From positions 248,001-312,000 of the forward strand of contig CAKNFP010000001.1 of the NCBI GenBank assembly GCA_930633525.1: DNA of 64,000 bases, read 5' to 3'. Positions within the stretch are counted from its first letter, which is position 1; the number at the start of each line of letters is the position of its first letter. Source of the stretch: Hyphomicrobiales bacterium. GTDB taxonomy: Bacteria > Pseudomonadota > Alphaproteobacteria > Rhizobiales > Beijerinckiaceae. Made by a program: the position numbers and the translations under genes. Positions 43,384-52,007 of the stretch are shown here, piece after piece. A model generated the notes under the pieces. The model was not told the DNA's origin. It made no database searches and was given only the letters and a program-made list of their open reading frames with translations.

Positions 43384-43881
43384 TCACATCACGCCCTGAA
43401 GGCTGCGGAAGCCGGCGATGACGCGGGCCTGATAATTCACGAAGGCCGCGAGCTCGGACAGCCTCACGATATCGGCCTCGCCGAGCCCCGCAGCCTCCAG
43501 CGCCTCGATGTCGGCACGGGTGGCCGCGCGCGGTTCCCGGGTCACGAGGTCGGCATGCCGGACGATCGCCGCGAGGCGCTGCTCCGCCGGCATGACATCC
43601 ATCGCCGCCACCGTGTCGGCGAGCTCGGTCGCGGCCGTTCCGGCTTCGGCGAGCAAAGTCCGGTAATGGGCCGCCAGGGCCTCGTCGCCGAGCCAAAGGG
43701 CCATGCGGGTGGCCAGCGCCGCGCGCACGGCATGGCTCAGTCCTCCCGGTGCCTTCGGCCGCAACACCGCGTCGTGGCTGGCGTCGCTCAATCTCATGAT
43801 CTCCGCCCGCGCCTTCAAGGCTTCCGCGAGGGGAGATCCTGCCGCGATGCCGGCGAGCCCTTGGATAATGTCAGTCTGCAT
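43384..43881 (-). CDS. CMD domain protein, Avi_7170-like
   Basis: 165-aa all-helical protein of the CMD family lacking the CxxC pair. Typical stretches are IIQGLAGIAAGSPLAEALKARAEIMRLSDASHDAVL (first half) and LSELAAFVNYQARVIAGF near the end. It is always small and paired with an alkylhydroperoxidase-domain protein, as here (11 bases upstream of it). The gene is divergent from the LysR-headed operon, so both may answer to LysR. A catalytic role is doubtful without the cysteines; it may be a partner subunit. Confidence 0.8.
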   Translation of the reverse strand: MQTDIIQGLAGIAAGSPLAEALKARAEIMRLSDASHDAVLRPKAPGGLSHAVRAALATRMALWLGDEALAAHYRTLLAEAGTAATELADTVAAMDVMPAEQRLAAIVRHADLVTREPRAATRADIEALEAAGLGEADIVRLSELAAFVNYQARVIAGFRSLQGVM

Positions 43882-44109
43882 GGCGATGCTGCTCCCATGG
43901 GACAGTCGATCTTGGCACAGGCCGTTTCGGGGCAGGCGGATTCAGCCTGGTTTTCGCCCTGCCGTCACGTGGCCGCCTGCGCTCGGCGCTAATATGCGTT
44001 TTATAGATTTACATTGTCATATAATCCAAAAAGTGAATAGTGGAATTTCCAGAGAGCCGTGAATGCGGCAGCGCGATGCATGCTTGATAATAACTATAGA
44101 TTTAATAAT

Positions 44110-45147
44110 ATGCGACACATGAATTTTGAGACCCTAGACCTCAGGCAACTGGATGCTTTCGCCGCCGTCATGTCGGCAGGCAGCATCACGGGTGCTGCGC
44201 GCCTTCTGGGACGTTCGCAGCCGGCCGTTACGCGTCTTATCCAGGAACTGGAGGCCAATCTCGGCTTCGCGCTGCTGCACCGGAATGGTCCGCGCATCAC
44301 GCCGACCAACCGCGGCGTCCTGTTTCACGAGGAGGTCGAGCGCTTGCTCGTCAGCCTGAAACACATGCGCGAACGGGCTATCGCCATCAGCGAGGATGCA
44401 TCGCTCGCTATCGAGATCGCCGCCATTCCGGCCCTCGCGGCCGGCCTCGTGCCGAGGGCGCTGGCGGTCATCGACGAGGCCCTTGTGCCGAACCAGGTGC
44501 ATGTGCAGTCCGCGCCGGCGGAACGGGTGGTGCAGTCGGTGCTGGCGCGGTCCGCTGACGTTGGGATCGCGAGCCTGCCGCTGGAGCATCCGGGGCTCGA
44601 TATCCAGTGGATAGGCGAAGCGCCATGCGTCGCGGCCGTGCCGGCTGGGGATCCGCTTGCGCGCGGCGAAGTCGTCCGCCTCGCCGATCTGGCGGGCCGT
44701 CGTATTGTCACCATGGCCAATCCCTACCGGCTGCGCCGTCGTATCGATGAAGGATTGAGGAAGGCCGGCGTGACGCCGTCCGCCATCCTCGACACCAACG
44801 CGTCCTTCACGGCGCTCGGCGTCGCGCGGACCGGCTTCGGGGTGGCGCTGGTCGAGCCGGCGACCGCCTACAGCCTGCCGATCGAGGGGCTGGCGATCCG
44901 TCCGCTCGACGTCCACATCCCCTTCGTTTTCGGCATTGTCACGCCGCTCGCAAAACCGCTCACACCCGCCATCGAGGCCCTGATCAGCGCCTTCGACGTG
45001 GTCTCCGCCGCGCTCGTGCCCGGATTGAAGCGGCTTGATCCCGGCGGGCGCGAGAGCCTTGCCGATGTTCTCTATGGTCACGACCGCCAGCCCCCCGGCG
45101 AGGACGGTGACCCATCCGCTCCCGGCGAGGAAGGGACAGACCTATGA
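44110..45147 (+). CDS. LysR family transcriptional regulator
   Basis: 345-aa LysR regulator. The winged helix spans LDLRQLDAFAAVMSAGSITG and AARLLGRSQPAVTRLIQELE (about residues 7-50), followed by the linker helix and the two-lobe effector domain (IEIAAIPALAAGLVPRALAV onwards). The C-terminus is longer than usual by about 30 Pro/Glu/Asp-rich residues and overlaps the next gene by ATGA (45144-45147). Starts at 44119, 44080 or GTG 44059 are possible; the region upstream is AT-rich and probably holds the divergent promoters. It likely regulates both the CMD pair and the downstream operon. Confidence 0.9.
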   Translation: MRHMNFETLDLRQLDAFAAVMSAGSITGAARLLGRSQPAVTRLIQELEANLGFALLHRNGPRITPTNRGVLFHEEVERLLVSLKHMRERAIAISEDASLAIEIAAIPALAAGLVPRALAVIDEALVPNQVHVQSAPAERVVQSVLARSADVGIASLPLEHPGLDIQWIGEAPCVAAVPAGDPLARGEVVRLADLAGRRIVTMANPYRLRRRIDEGLRKAGVTPSAILDTNASFTALGVARTGFGVALVEPATAYSLPIEGLAIRPLDVHIPFVFGIVTPLAKPLTPAIEALISAFDVVSAALVPGLKRLDPGGRESLADVLYGHDRQPPGEDGDPSAPGEEGTDL

Positions 45148-46658
45148 CTGCGACCGCAGACATGGAAAGCATGCCCGCGATGGCTGCCGACGCTGATGCC
45201 ATCGGGCTCGAAGCCCTGGAGGCCCGTCTCCGGCAGGATCTCGCCTGGCTCGAATTGCCCGCCAAGGCCTGGGTGCCCGAGCGTGTGGTGGACGGCGAGA
45301 CCGTGCGCGACGTGGTGATCGTCGGTGCTGGCATGGCCGGGCTCGTCGCCTCGGCGATGCTGAAACGCTACGGCGTCGCCAACCATGTGCTCTATGACAA
45401 GGCACCGGCCGGGCGCGAAGGGCCGTGGATCACCTACGCGCGAATGCAGACGCTGCGGTCGCCGAAGCAGCTCACGGGACCGGCGATGGGCCTGCCGGCA
45501 TTGACGTATCGTGCCTATCACGAGGCGCGCTTCGGCCGTGCCGCCTGGGAGGCGCTCGACAAGATCCCGCGCGAAGTCTGGATGGACTATCTCGTCTGGT
45601 ATCGGCGGGTGCTCGATCTGCCGGTGGTCAATGAGACGGCCATCACCCATGTGGCGACCCGACCCGATGGCCTTCTCGATGTGGCGATCGACCACGGCGG
45701 ACAGGCCGGGCGCGTCATCGCCCGCCATCTCGTGCTGGCCACGGGCCGCGACGGGCTTGGCGGCCCTTATGTGCCCGATTTCGTCAAGCGGCTCGATCCG
45801 CGCTTCTGGGCGCATTCGGCCGACGATATCGATTTCGAGGCGCTCACGGGCAAGCGCGTTGGTGTCGTTGGTGCCGGCGCCTCGGCCATGGACAATGCCG
45901 CGACCGCGCTGGAGGCCGGGGCCGGGCGGCTTGATCTCTTCATCCGCCGCAAGGACATCCCGCGCATCAACAAATTCACCGGCATCGGCAGCCAGGGCGT
46001 CGTCCACGGCTTTGCCGGCCTGCCGGATGAGTGGAAATGGCGCTTCCTGCATACGACGCTGTCGGCGCAGACGCCGCCGCCGCGCGACAGCACCCTGCGC
46101 GTTTCGCGCCATCCCCATGCCTATTTCCATCTCGGCAGCCCGGTGACGGACGTGCGCGAGAAGGGCGACCATCTCGAAGTCGTCACGCCCAAGGCGAGCT
46201 ACGACGTCGATTTCATGATCTTCGCCACGGGCTTCAACGTCGACCTCGGCTTGCGGCCGGAGCTCGCCGCCTTTGAGCCGCATATCCGCTTCTGGGGTGA
46301 GCGCTTCGCACCGCCCGAGGGCATGGCGAATCCTGAACTCCAGTACTCACCCGATCTCGGGCCGAGCTTCGAGTTCCTGGAGCGCCAACCCGGCACATGT
46401 CCGGCGCTCCGGTACATCCATGCCTTCAATTTCCCGGCGACGCTCAGCCACGGCAAGCTCTCCGGTGACATTCCGGCGATCAGCGAGGGCGCGGACCGGC
46501 TCGCGCGGGGCATCGTACGGGCCTTGTTCGTCGAGGATCGCGAACTCCATTACGCCAATCTCGTCGCCTTCTCGACGCCGGAACTTCTCGGCGACGAATG
46601 GGTCGACGCGGACCGGGCAAACAACGAAGGCGAGGGGCTCGATCATGCAGCCGAATGA
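45144..46658 (+). CDS. Flavin-containing monooxygenase (FMO/BVMO-like)
   Basis: 504-aa two-dinucleotide-fold flavoprotein. The FAD site is VVIVGAGMAGLVASAM (about residues 54-69); the NADPH site is VGVVGAGASAMDNAAT (about 237-252); the ATG-type motif is FATGFNVD. These are the marks of class B monooxygenases that oxygenate amines, sulfides or ketones. Its start overlaps the lysR stop. It is followed by an alpha/beta hydrolase, importer genes and a BisC-like reductase, so it may oxidise an imported sulfur- or nitrogen-containing compound. The substrate is not known. Confidence 0.88.
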   Translation: MTATADMESMPAMAADADAIGLEALEARLRQDLAWLELPAKAWVPERVVDGETVRDVVIVGAGMAGLVASAMLKRYGVANHVLYDKAPAGREGPWITYARMQTLRSPKQLTGPAMGLPALTYRAYHEARFGRAAWEALDKIPREVWMDYLVWYRRVLDLPVVNETAITHVATRPDGLLDVAIDHGGQAGRVIARHLVLATGRDGLGGPYVPDFVKRLDPRFWAHSADDIDFEALTGKRVGVVGAGASAMDNAATALEAGAGRLDLFIRRKDIPRINKFTGIGSQGVVHGFAGLPDEWKWRFLHTTLSAQTPPPRDSTLRVSRHPHAYFHLGSPVTDVREKGDHLEVVTPKASYDVDFMIFATGFNVDLGLRPELAAFEPHIRFWGERFAPPEGMANPELQYSPDLGPSFEFLERQPGTCPALRYIHAFNFPATLSHGKLSGDIPAISEGADRLARGIVRALFVEDRELHYANLVAFSTPELLGDEWVDADRANNEGEGLDHAAE

Positions 46659-47505
46659 AACACGCCGCATCGACCTGAACGGTGCCACATTTGTCTATGA
46701 CGTGGCGGGCGAGGACAAGGACGAGACGATCGTCGTGCTCCATGGTGGTCGCGGCATCGGCGATCACACAGGGGACTTCAAGGCCTTCCTGCCGCTCGCC
46801 GACAACTACAGGCTCCTCGCCTATGACCAGCGCGGCTGCGGGCTGTCGTCACTCACCCCGCCTTACAATTTCGAGCAATATGCCGATGACCTGGAGGCCT
46901 TTCGCCAGACGCTGTGCGGCGGAAAGCGCATTGTCCTGATCGGCGGCTCCTTCGGCGGTATGATCGCGCTGACCTATGCGGTCAAATACGGCAGCCGCGG
47001 CCTCTCGCGCCTCATCCTGCGCGGCACGGCGCCGAGCCATCACCACGAGGCCGAGGCGGTCGAGAATTTCAAGGCGCGTCTGCACAAGGCCACCAGCGCC
47101 TCGCTCGGCATGGTGGAGAAGATGTTCTCCGACAAGGTGGTCGATGACACCGAGCTGAGGCTGATCTGGCTCGCCCTGCAGCCGCTCTATTTCGAGAAAT
47201 TCGATCCGGACGCGGCGCTGGAGCGCACCCGTGTCATGCATCTCCACGCGGAGACGCACAATGCGCTTTTCACCGAGAAGGACTATGATCTGCGGGACAA
47301 GCTCCCGGACATCGACGTGCCGACCCTGGTCGTCGTTGGCGGCGCGGATTGGATCTGCCCTCCGAGCCAGTCGCGGCTGATCGCGGACAAGGTGCCGGGC
47401 GCCGAACTTCTGGAGATCGAAGGCGCCAATCATGCCGTGCATGTTGAGGCCAACGCGCGCGTGCTCGCCGGCATTCGCGACTTTCTCGCCAGGACCGCCG
47501 CGTGA
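46645..47505 (+). CDS. Alpha/beta hydrolase, proline-iminopeptidase-like
   Basis: 286-aa alpha/beta hydrolase. The oxyanion strand is VVLHGGRGIGDH, the nucleophile elbow is GGSFGG (Ser near residue 104), the acid Asp lies in VVGGADWICPP and the His in GANHAVHV. Cap-domain sequence resembles proline iminopeptidases and lactone/ester hydrolases. It overlaps the monooxygenase gene by 14 bases and the permease by GTGA (47502-47505), so it is translated in one coupled string. It may hydrolyse the ester or lactone formed by a Baeyer-Villiger step, or cleave an imported peptide. Confidence 0.85.
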   Translation: MQPNETRRIDLNGATFVYDVAGEDKDETIVVLHGGRGIGDHTGDFKAFLPLADNYRLLAYDQRGCGLSSLTPPYNFEQYADDLEAFRQTLCGGKRIVLIGGSFGGMIALTYAVKYGSRGLSRLILRGTAPSHHHEAEAVENFKARLHKATSASLGMVEKMFSDKVVDDTELRLIWLALQPLYFEKFDPDAALERTRVMHLHAETHNALFTEKDYDLRDKLPDIDVPTLVVVGGADWICPPSQSRLIADKVPGAELLEIEGANHAVHVEANARVLAGIRDFLARTAA

Positions 47506-48425
47506 TCCGCTACGTCATCGGCAAGCTCGGCGAGGCGTTCGTCGCCGTCTGGGGCGTCGTCACGATCGTCTTCTTCGTGACGCGTCTCCTCGGCGATCCC
47601 GCCGCCTTGCTGCTGCCGGTCGGCGCCTCGGCGGAACAGCTCGATGCCTTTCGCGCCTCGCTCGGGCTCGACCGGCCGCTCTGGGAGCAATATCTCAGCT
47701 TCCTCGTCCAGGCCGTCCAGGGCGATTTCGGCCAGTCCTTCCTGTTCAACCGGCCCGCCATCACGGTCGTGCTGGAGCGTATGCCGGCCACGATCATGCT
47801 CGCGCTGACCGCGATGGTGTTCGGCGTGCTGATCGGCGGCGGGGCCGGCGCCATCGCCGCGACCCAGCGCGGCAAATTCGCCGAATTCGCCGTGATGACG
47901 CTGGCGCTGCTCGGCCAGGCGACCCCGGTGTTCTGGCTCGGCATCATGCTGATCCTGTTCTTCGCGGTCGATCTCGGCTGGCTACCGACGGGCGGCTACG
48001 GCAGCCTCTCTCATCTCATCCTGCCGGCCTTCACGCTGGCCGTCTTCGTCAGCGCCTCCATCGCGCGGCTCCTGCGATCGAGCCTGCTCGATTCGATGAA
48101 GGAGGACTATGTGCGCACGGCCCGCGCCAAGGGCCTGCCGCCCGGCCAGGTGTTCGTCTGGCATGCGTTGCGCAATGCCCTCATTCCGGTGGTTACCATG
48201 GTCGGCATCCTGTCCGGCGAACTGCTCGGCGGCTCGGTGGTGACGGAGACCGTCTTTGCGTGGCCCGGCGTCGGACGGCTCATCGTGCAGGCCATCGAAT
48301 CCAAGGATTTTCCGGTGGTGCAGGCGGGCGTCGCGGTGATCGCGACAGTTTATGTGAGCATCAATTTCCTGGTCGATCTGCTGTATGGCGTGCTCGATCC
48401 GCGCATCCGGAGGAAGGAGCCATGA
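47502..48425 (+). CDS. ABC transporter permease, DppB-like
   Basis: 307-aa six-helix permease starting with GTG inside the stop codon of the hydrolase gene. Landmarks are IVFFVTRLLGDPAALLLPVG, LGLDRPLWEQYLSF and the EAA loop DYVRTARAKGLPPGQVFVWH. It forms the channel with the DppC-like protein encoded by the next gene, with which it overlaps (ATGA, 48422-48425). The EAA loop is nearly identical to that of the other DppB-like protein at 41783-42736, which fits sharing of an ATPase pair. Confidence 0.92.
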   Translation: MIRYVIGKLGEAFVAVWGVVTIVFFVTRLLGDPAALLLPVGASAEQLDAFRASLGLDRPLWEQYLSFLVQAVQGDFGQSFLFNRPAITVVLERMPATIMLALTAMVFGVLIGGGAGAIAATQRGKFAEFAVMTLALLGQATPVFWLGIMLILFFAVDLGWLPTGGYGSLSHLILPAFTLAVFVSASIARLLRSSLLDSMKEDYVRTARAKGLPPGQVFVWHALRNALIPVVTMVGILSGELLGGSVVTETVFAWPGVGRLIVQAIESKDFPVVQAGVAVIATVYVSINFLVDLLYGVLDPRIRRKEP

Positions 48426-49273
48426 GGGCTGTCCTGCGCGCGCTCGTGCAGAGCCGCGGCGGGCTCTTCGGGCTCGTCATCCTCGTCGTGCTGGTCGCCG
48501 GCGCGCTGCTCGCGCCGACCCTAGGCCTGCCGGATCCCGTTCGCGGCGACCTCAAGGCCCGCATGGCGCCGCCGACCTGGACCGGGCTCTTCGCGCCCGG
48601 CGCTCACCCGCTGGGCACCGACCAGCTCGGACGCGACATCCTGAGCCGCATCGTCTACGGCAGCCGCATCACACTGACGATCGGCGCCTATGCCGTGGTG
48701 CTCGGCGGCCTCGTCGGCGTCATGCTCGGCATCGTCGCCGGCTATTGCGGCGGCATCACGGACCGGCTGTTGATGCGGCTCGTCGATATCCAGCTCGCTA
48801 TACCGCTCATGCTGCTGGCGCTGCTCGTGGTCGCCGCGCTCGGCCCGAGCCTCACCAATCTTGTCATCGTGCTCGCCCTGACCAGCTGGATCCGCTACGC
48901 GCGCATCATCCGCGGACAGGTGCTGGCGCTGCGCGAGCGCGAATTCGTGCAGTCGGCGCGGACCATCGGCGCGAGCACGGCGCAGATCATGCTGCGGCAT
49001 ATCCTGCCGAATGTCATGACGCCGGCGCTTGTCGTGGCCACGCTCGAACTCGCGCGCATCATCATCATGGATGCGGCGCTCAGCTTTCTCGGGCTCGGCG
49101 TGCAGCCGCCCGCCGCGAGCTGGGGGCGCATGCTCGCCGAGGGGCGGGTCTACATCTCCACCGCCTGGTGGGTTGTGACCTTTCCCGGTCTCGCGATCAT
49201 GCTCACGGTGCTGAGCGTCAACCTGCTCGGCGACTGGCTGCGCGACTATTTCGACCCAAGGCTGAGGACCTGA
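48422..49273 (+). CDS. ABC transporter permease, DppC-like
   Basis: 283-aa permease of the OppC/DppC family: short N-terminus, first helix GLFGLVILVVLVAGALL, then HPLGTDQLGRDILSRIVYG and the EAA loop EFVQSARTIGASTAQIMLRH. It is coupled to the DppB-like gene and stops 4 bases before the M24-like gene. With the binding protein encoded at 50456 it makes a second peptide-type importer; again no ATP-binding genes are present in the cluster. Confidence 0.92.
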   Translation: MRAVLRALVQSRGGLFGLVILVVLVAGALLAPTLGLPDPVRGDLKARMAPPTWTGLFAPGAHPLGTDQLGRDILSRIVYGSRITLTIGAYAVVLGGLVGVMLGIVAGYCGGITDRLLMRLVDIQLAIPLMLLALLVVAALGPSLTNLVIVLALTSWIRYARIIRGQVLALREREFVQSARTIGASTAQIMLRHILPNVMTPALVVATLELARIIIMDAALSFLGLGVQPPAASWGRMLAEGRVYISTAWWVVTFPGLAIMLTVLSVNLLGDWLRDYFDPRLRT

Positions 49274-49277
49274 CGAC

Positions 49278-50459
49278 ATGAACGCGATGTCCCATCAACC
49301 CCGTCTGGAACGCCTGCGTCAGCGCATGGAGGAGGCCGGCATCGACGTGATGCTGTGTTTCAAGCCAGAAAACAGTTTCTATCTCACTGGCTTCAACCCG
49401 ATCATCTACAGCCATCCGGTGGTCGCGGTACTGCCGCGCGTGGGCAAGGCCTCGATGCTGGTGCATGCGCTGCGCGATGACCATGCGCGCGCCTCCACCT
49501 TCCTCGAGGACATCCGCCTTTATGGTGCCTGGTCCACCAAGGTCACCATGGGACCGAGCTGGCTCGAGGCCCTCAAGAGCATGCTCACCGAGGGAGGCTT
49601 TGCCGAGGCTGTCGTCGGCATCGAGGAAGATTTCATCCCGATGACGCGCTATCGGGAGTTGCAGGGCATCCTGCCGGGTGCGCGCTTTGCCGATGTCTCC
49701 CGGCTCGTCTTCGAGACGCGGCTCATCAAGGACGCGGACGAGATCGTCCATGCCCGCGCCGCCGCCGCCATTGCCGATGTCGGCATGAACGCGGCTGTCG
49801 ACGCGGTGAGGCAGGGCGGCAACGAGCGCGAGATCGCCATCACCTCCATGGCCGCCATGAACCGGTTCTGGACCGACAACTACCCTGATGCGGAGGTCTG
49901 CGATTTCGGCAGCCTGGAGGGTGGCGCACAGAACGGGCTGTGGACGTGGGTGCTCACCAACGAGCGCATTTTCATGAATTGCGACAACCCGACGGTGCGT
50001 AAACCCGTGAAGGGCGAGCCGGTCTTCATCGACATCTGGACGATCATCAACGGCATCCATGCCGAGAACGAGCGCACGGTCGCCGTGGGGACCCTGCCGG
50101 ATGAAACCAGGCGGGCGATCGATTCCATCATCGAGATCCGCGAGAGCATCGTGCCGCTCATCAAGCCCGGCACGCCCATCTCCGAACTCTACGCAAAGGC
50201 TCGTCGTGGACTGGAGGAGCGCGGCTATGGCCGCTTTCTGCCCGGCCGCATCGGCCACGGCATCGGGCTCGGCGCCCACGAAGGTCCGTCGCTGGATGCC
50301 AAGACGAGCTACCCGCTGGAAGCGGGGATGCTCTTCACACTGGAGCCGAACCTGCGCATCCCGGGCGTCTGCGGCACGCAGATTTCAGACACCGTCCTGG
50401 TGACGTCGACGGGCTGCGAATTTCTCACCCGTTCGCCCAACGGCTTGCAGCAGGCATGA
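49278..50459 (+). CDS. M24 (creatinase/aminopeptidase P-like) protein with altered metal site
   Basis: 393-aa pita-bread-fold protein with a creatinase N-terminal domain (RLERLRQRMEEAGIDVMLCF) and a C-terminal M24 domain. Of the five metal ligands of Xaa-Pro aminopeptidases, the first Asp (FIDIW), the His (GHGIGLGAHEGP) and the Glu (FTLEPN) are present. The second Asp is replaced by Glu in GIHAENERT, and the last Glu by Ser in GTQISDTVLV. It therefore may be a non-metallo, creatinase-like C-N hydrolase, or a protein with a changed metal centre. It sits between permease and binding-protein genes and overlaps the latter by ATGA. Confidence 0.85.
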   Translation: MNAMSHQPRLERLRQRMEEAGIDVMLCFKPENSFYLTGFNPIIYSHPVVAVLPRVGKASMLVHALRDDHARASTFLEDIRLYGAWSTKVTMGPSWLEALKSMLTEGGFAEAVVGIEEDFIPMTRYRELQGILPGARFADVSRLVFETRLIKDADEIVHARAAAAIADVGMNAAVDAVRQGGNEREIAITSMAAMNRFWTDNYPDAEVCDFGSLEGGAQNGLWTWVLTNERIFMNCDNPTVRKPVKGEPVFIDIWTIINGIHAENERTVAVGTLPDETRRAIDSIIEIRESIVPLIKPGTPISELYAKARRGLEERGYGRFLPGRIGHGIGLGAHEGPSLDAKTSYPLEAGMLFTLEPNLRIPGVCGTQISDTVLVTSTGCEFLTRSPNGLQQA

Positions 50460-51973
50460 AGAAGAGGGGAATTGTCATGGGTCACTGGTCAAGGATCATC
50501 GGTGCGACGGCAGTGGCCGTCGCGGTCAGCCTTCCCGCTTTCGCAAGCGCCGCGACGCTCACCATCGCGCTCGGCACCAATGTCAACACGCTCGATCCGC
50601 ATATGTCGGCTTCAGTCGGCACGGATCTCAGCGTTCTCAGCCATATCTATCCCTCGCTCGTCATCCGCGGCCCGGATCTGAAGCTCCAGCCGGTCGTGGC
50701 GAAATCCTGGAACCAGGTCGACGATCTCACCTGGCGCTTCACGCTGGTCGACAACGCCGTCTTCGCCAATGGCGAGAAGATCGACGCCGAGGCGGTGAAG
50801 TGGAATCTCGACCGGGTGCGCGACCCCAAGGTCAATGCCCGCATCAAGGCCTGGTTCGACCTCGTGAAAGACGTCAAGGTCGTGAGCCCGACAGAGATCG
50901 AGGTGACGACATCAGCGCCCTATCCGGCTTTCGCCGATCAGTTGTCCATGTTCTTCCTGCTGCCGCCGCAATGGGCGGCGAGCCACAAGCCCGCCACCGA
51001 GACACTCTCCGGCGGGCGCTATGAACTCGCCGAGAACGTGCCGGGCGATCACATCACCCTGAAGACCAATGCCAAATGGTGGGGGGATAAGCCGGCTTTC
51101 GACACGGTCGTCTTCCGCAATATCCCGGAGAGCGCCAGCCGCGTCGCCGCGCTTTTGGCCGGCGAGGTCGACCTCATCACCAGTATTCCGCTCACCGAGG
51201 TCAAGCGCATCAAGGACAGCGGGAATGCCGCGGCGGGCTCCGTGCCCAGCACGCGCAGCCTGTTCATCAAGTTCAACACGCAGAAGCCGCCCTTCGACAA
51301 CAAGGCTTTCCGCCAGGCCTTGAACTACGCCGTGGACAAGGAGGGTATCGCCCAGGCCATCTTCGATGGCGCGGCCGAGGTTTCGGCCTGCCAGGTGCTG
51401 TCGCCGAACTATTTCGGCTTCAACGCGGACCTGAAGCCCTATGCATATGATCCGGACAAGGCACAGCAGCTCCTGAAGTCTTCCGGCGTCGATCTGCGCC
51501 AGCCCATCGCTCTCGATGTGCCGACCGGTGTCTATCTCCAGGGTACGGAGGTCGCGCAGGTGGTCGCCGACCAGCTCACGCAGGTCGGCCTCACGGTGAA
51601 GATCTCGGAGATGGATTTCAGCACCTATATGAACAAATATCTGCGCTCGCGGGAGCTGGCGCCGATGTCGGTGCTGGCGCAGGCCTGGCCGACCATCGAT
51701 GCGGATGGGCTGCTCACGCTCTTCGCGCCGGGCAACCAATATGCCTATTGGGACAATGAGGCCTTCGGCAAACTGCTGGATCAGGGCCGCTCGACCACCG
51801 ACAAGGCCGCGCGGCAGGGCTTCTACAAGCAAGCTACCGCCCTGATGTGCGAGGAGGCGCCGGCTCTTTTCCTCTATGTGCAGCCGGCGACCTATGGCAC
51901 TTCGAAGCGCGTGACTTGGGCTGCGCGCGGCGATGACTGGGTACGGTCCTTCGATCTCAAGCCCGTGCAGTAG
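50456..51973 (+). CDS. ABC transporter substrate-binding protein, peptide/nickel family (SBP_bac_5)
   Basis: 505-aa exported binding protein: Sec-type signal ending FASAAT near residue 33, then NVNTLDPHMSASVGTDLSVL, PVVAKSWNQVDDLTWRFTL and NGEKIDAEAVKWNLDRV, the family-5 signature area. In Hyphomicrobiales, related proteins accompany flavin monooxygenases and CMD proteins. Its ATG overlaps the M24 gene stop; the ATG at 50477 has a better ribosome site (GAGGGG) and would shorten the signal to 26 residues. It captures the ligand for the two Dpp-like permeases just upstream. Confidence 0.92.
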   Translation: MKKRGIVMGHWSRIIGATAVAVAVSLPAFASAATLTIALGTNVNTLDPHMSASVGTDLSVLSHIYPSLVIRGPDLKLQPVVAKSWNQVDDLTWRFTLVDNAVFANGEKIDAEAVKWNLDRVRDPKVNARIKAWFDLVKDVKVVSPTEIEVTTSAPYPAFADQLSMFFLLPPQWAASHKPATETLSGGRYELAENVPGDHITLKTNAKWWGDKPAFDTVVFRNIPESASRVAALLAGEVDLITSIPLTEVKRIKDSGNAAAGSVPSTRSLFIKFNTQKPPFDNKAFRQALNYAVDKEGIAQAIFDGAAEVSACQVLSPNYFGFNADLKPYAYDPDKAQQLLKSSGVDLRQPIALDVPTGVYLQGTEVAQVVADQLTQVGLTVKISEMDFSTYMNKYLRSRELAPMSVLAQAWPTIDADGLLTLFAPGNQYAYWDNEAFGKLLDQGRSTTDKAARQGFYKQATALMCEEAPALFLYVQPATYGTSKRVTWAARGDDWVRSFDLKPVQ

Positions 51974-52007
51974 CAAACAGCCGCGCGCGGAATCTCGGAG
52001 CAACGTC

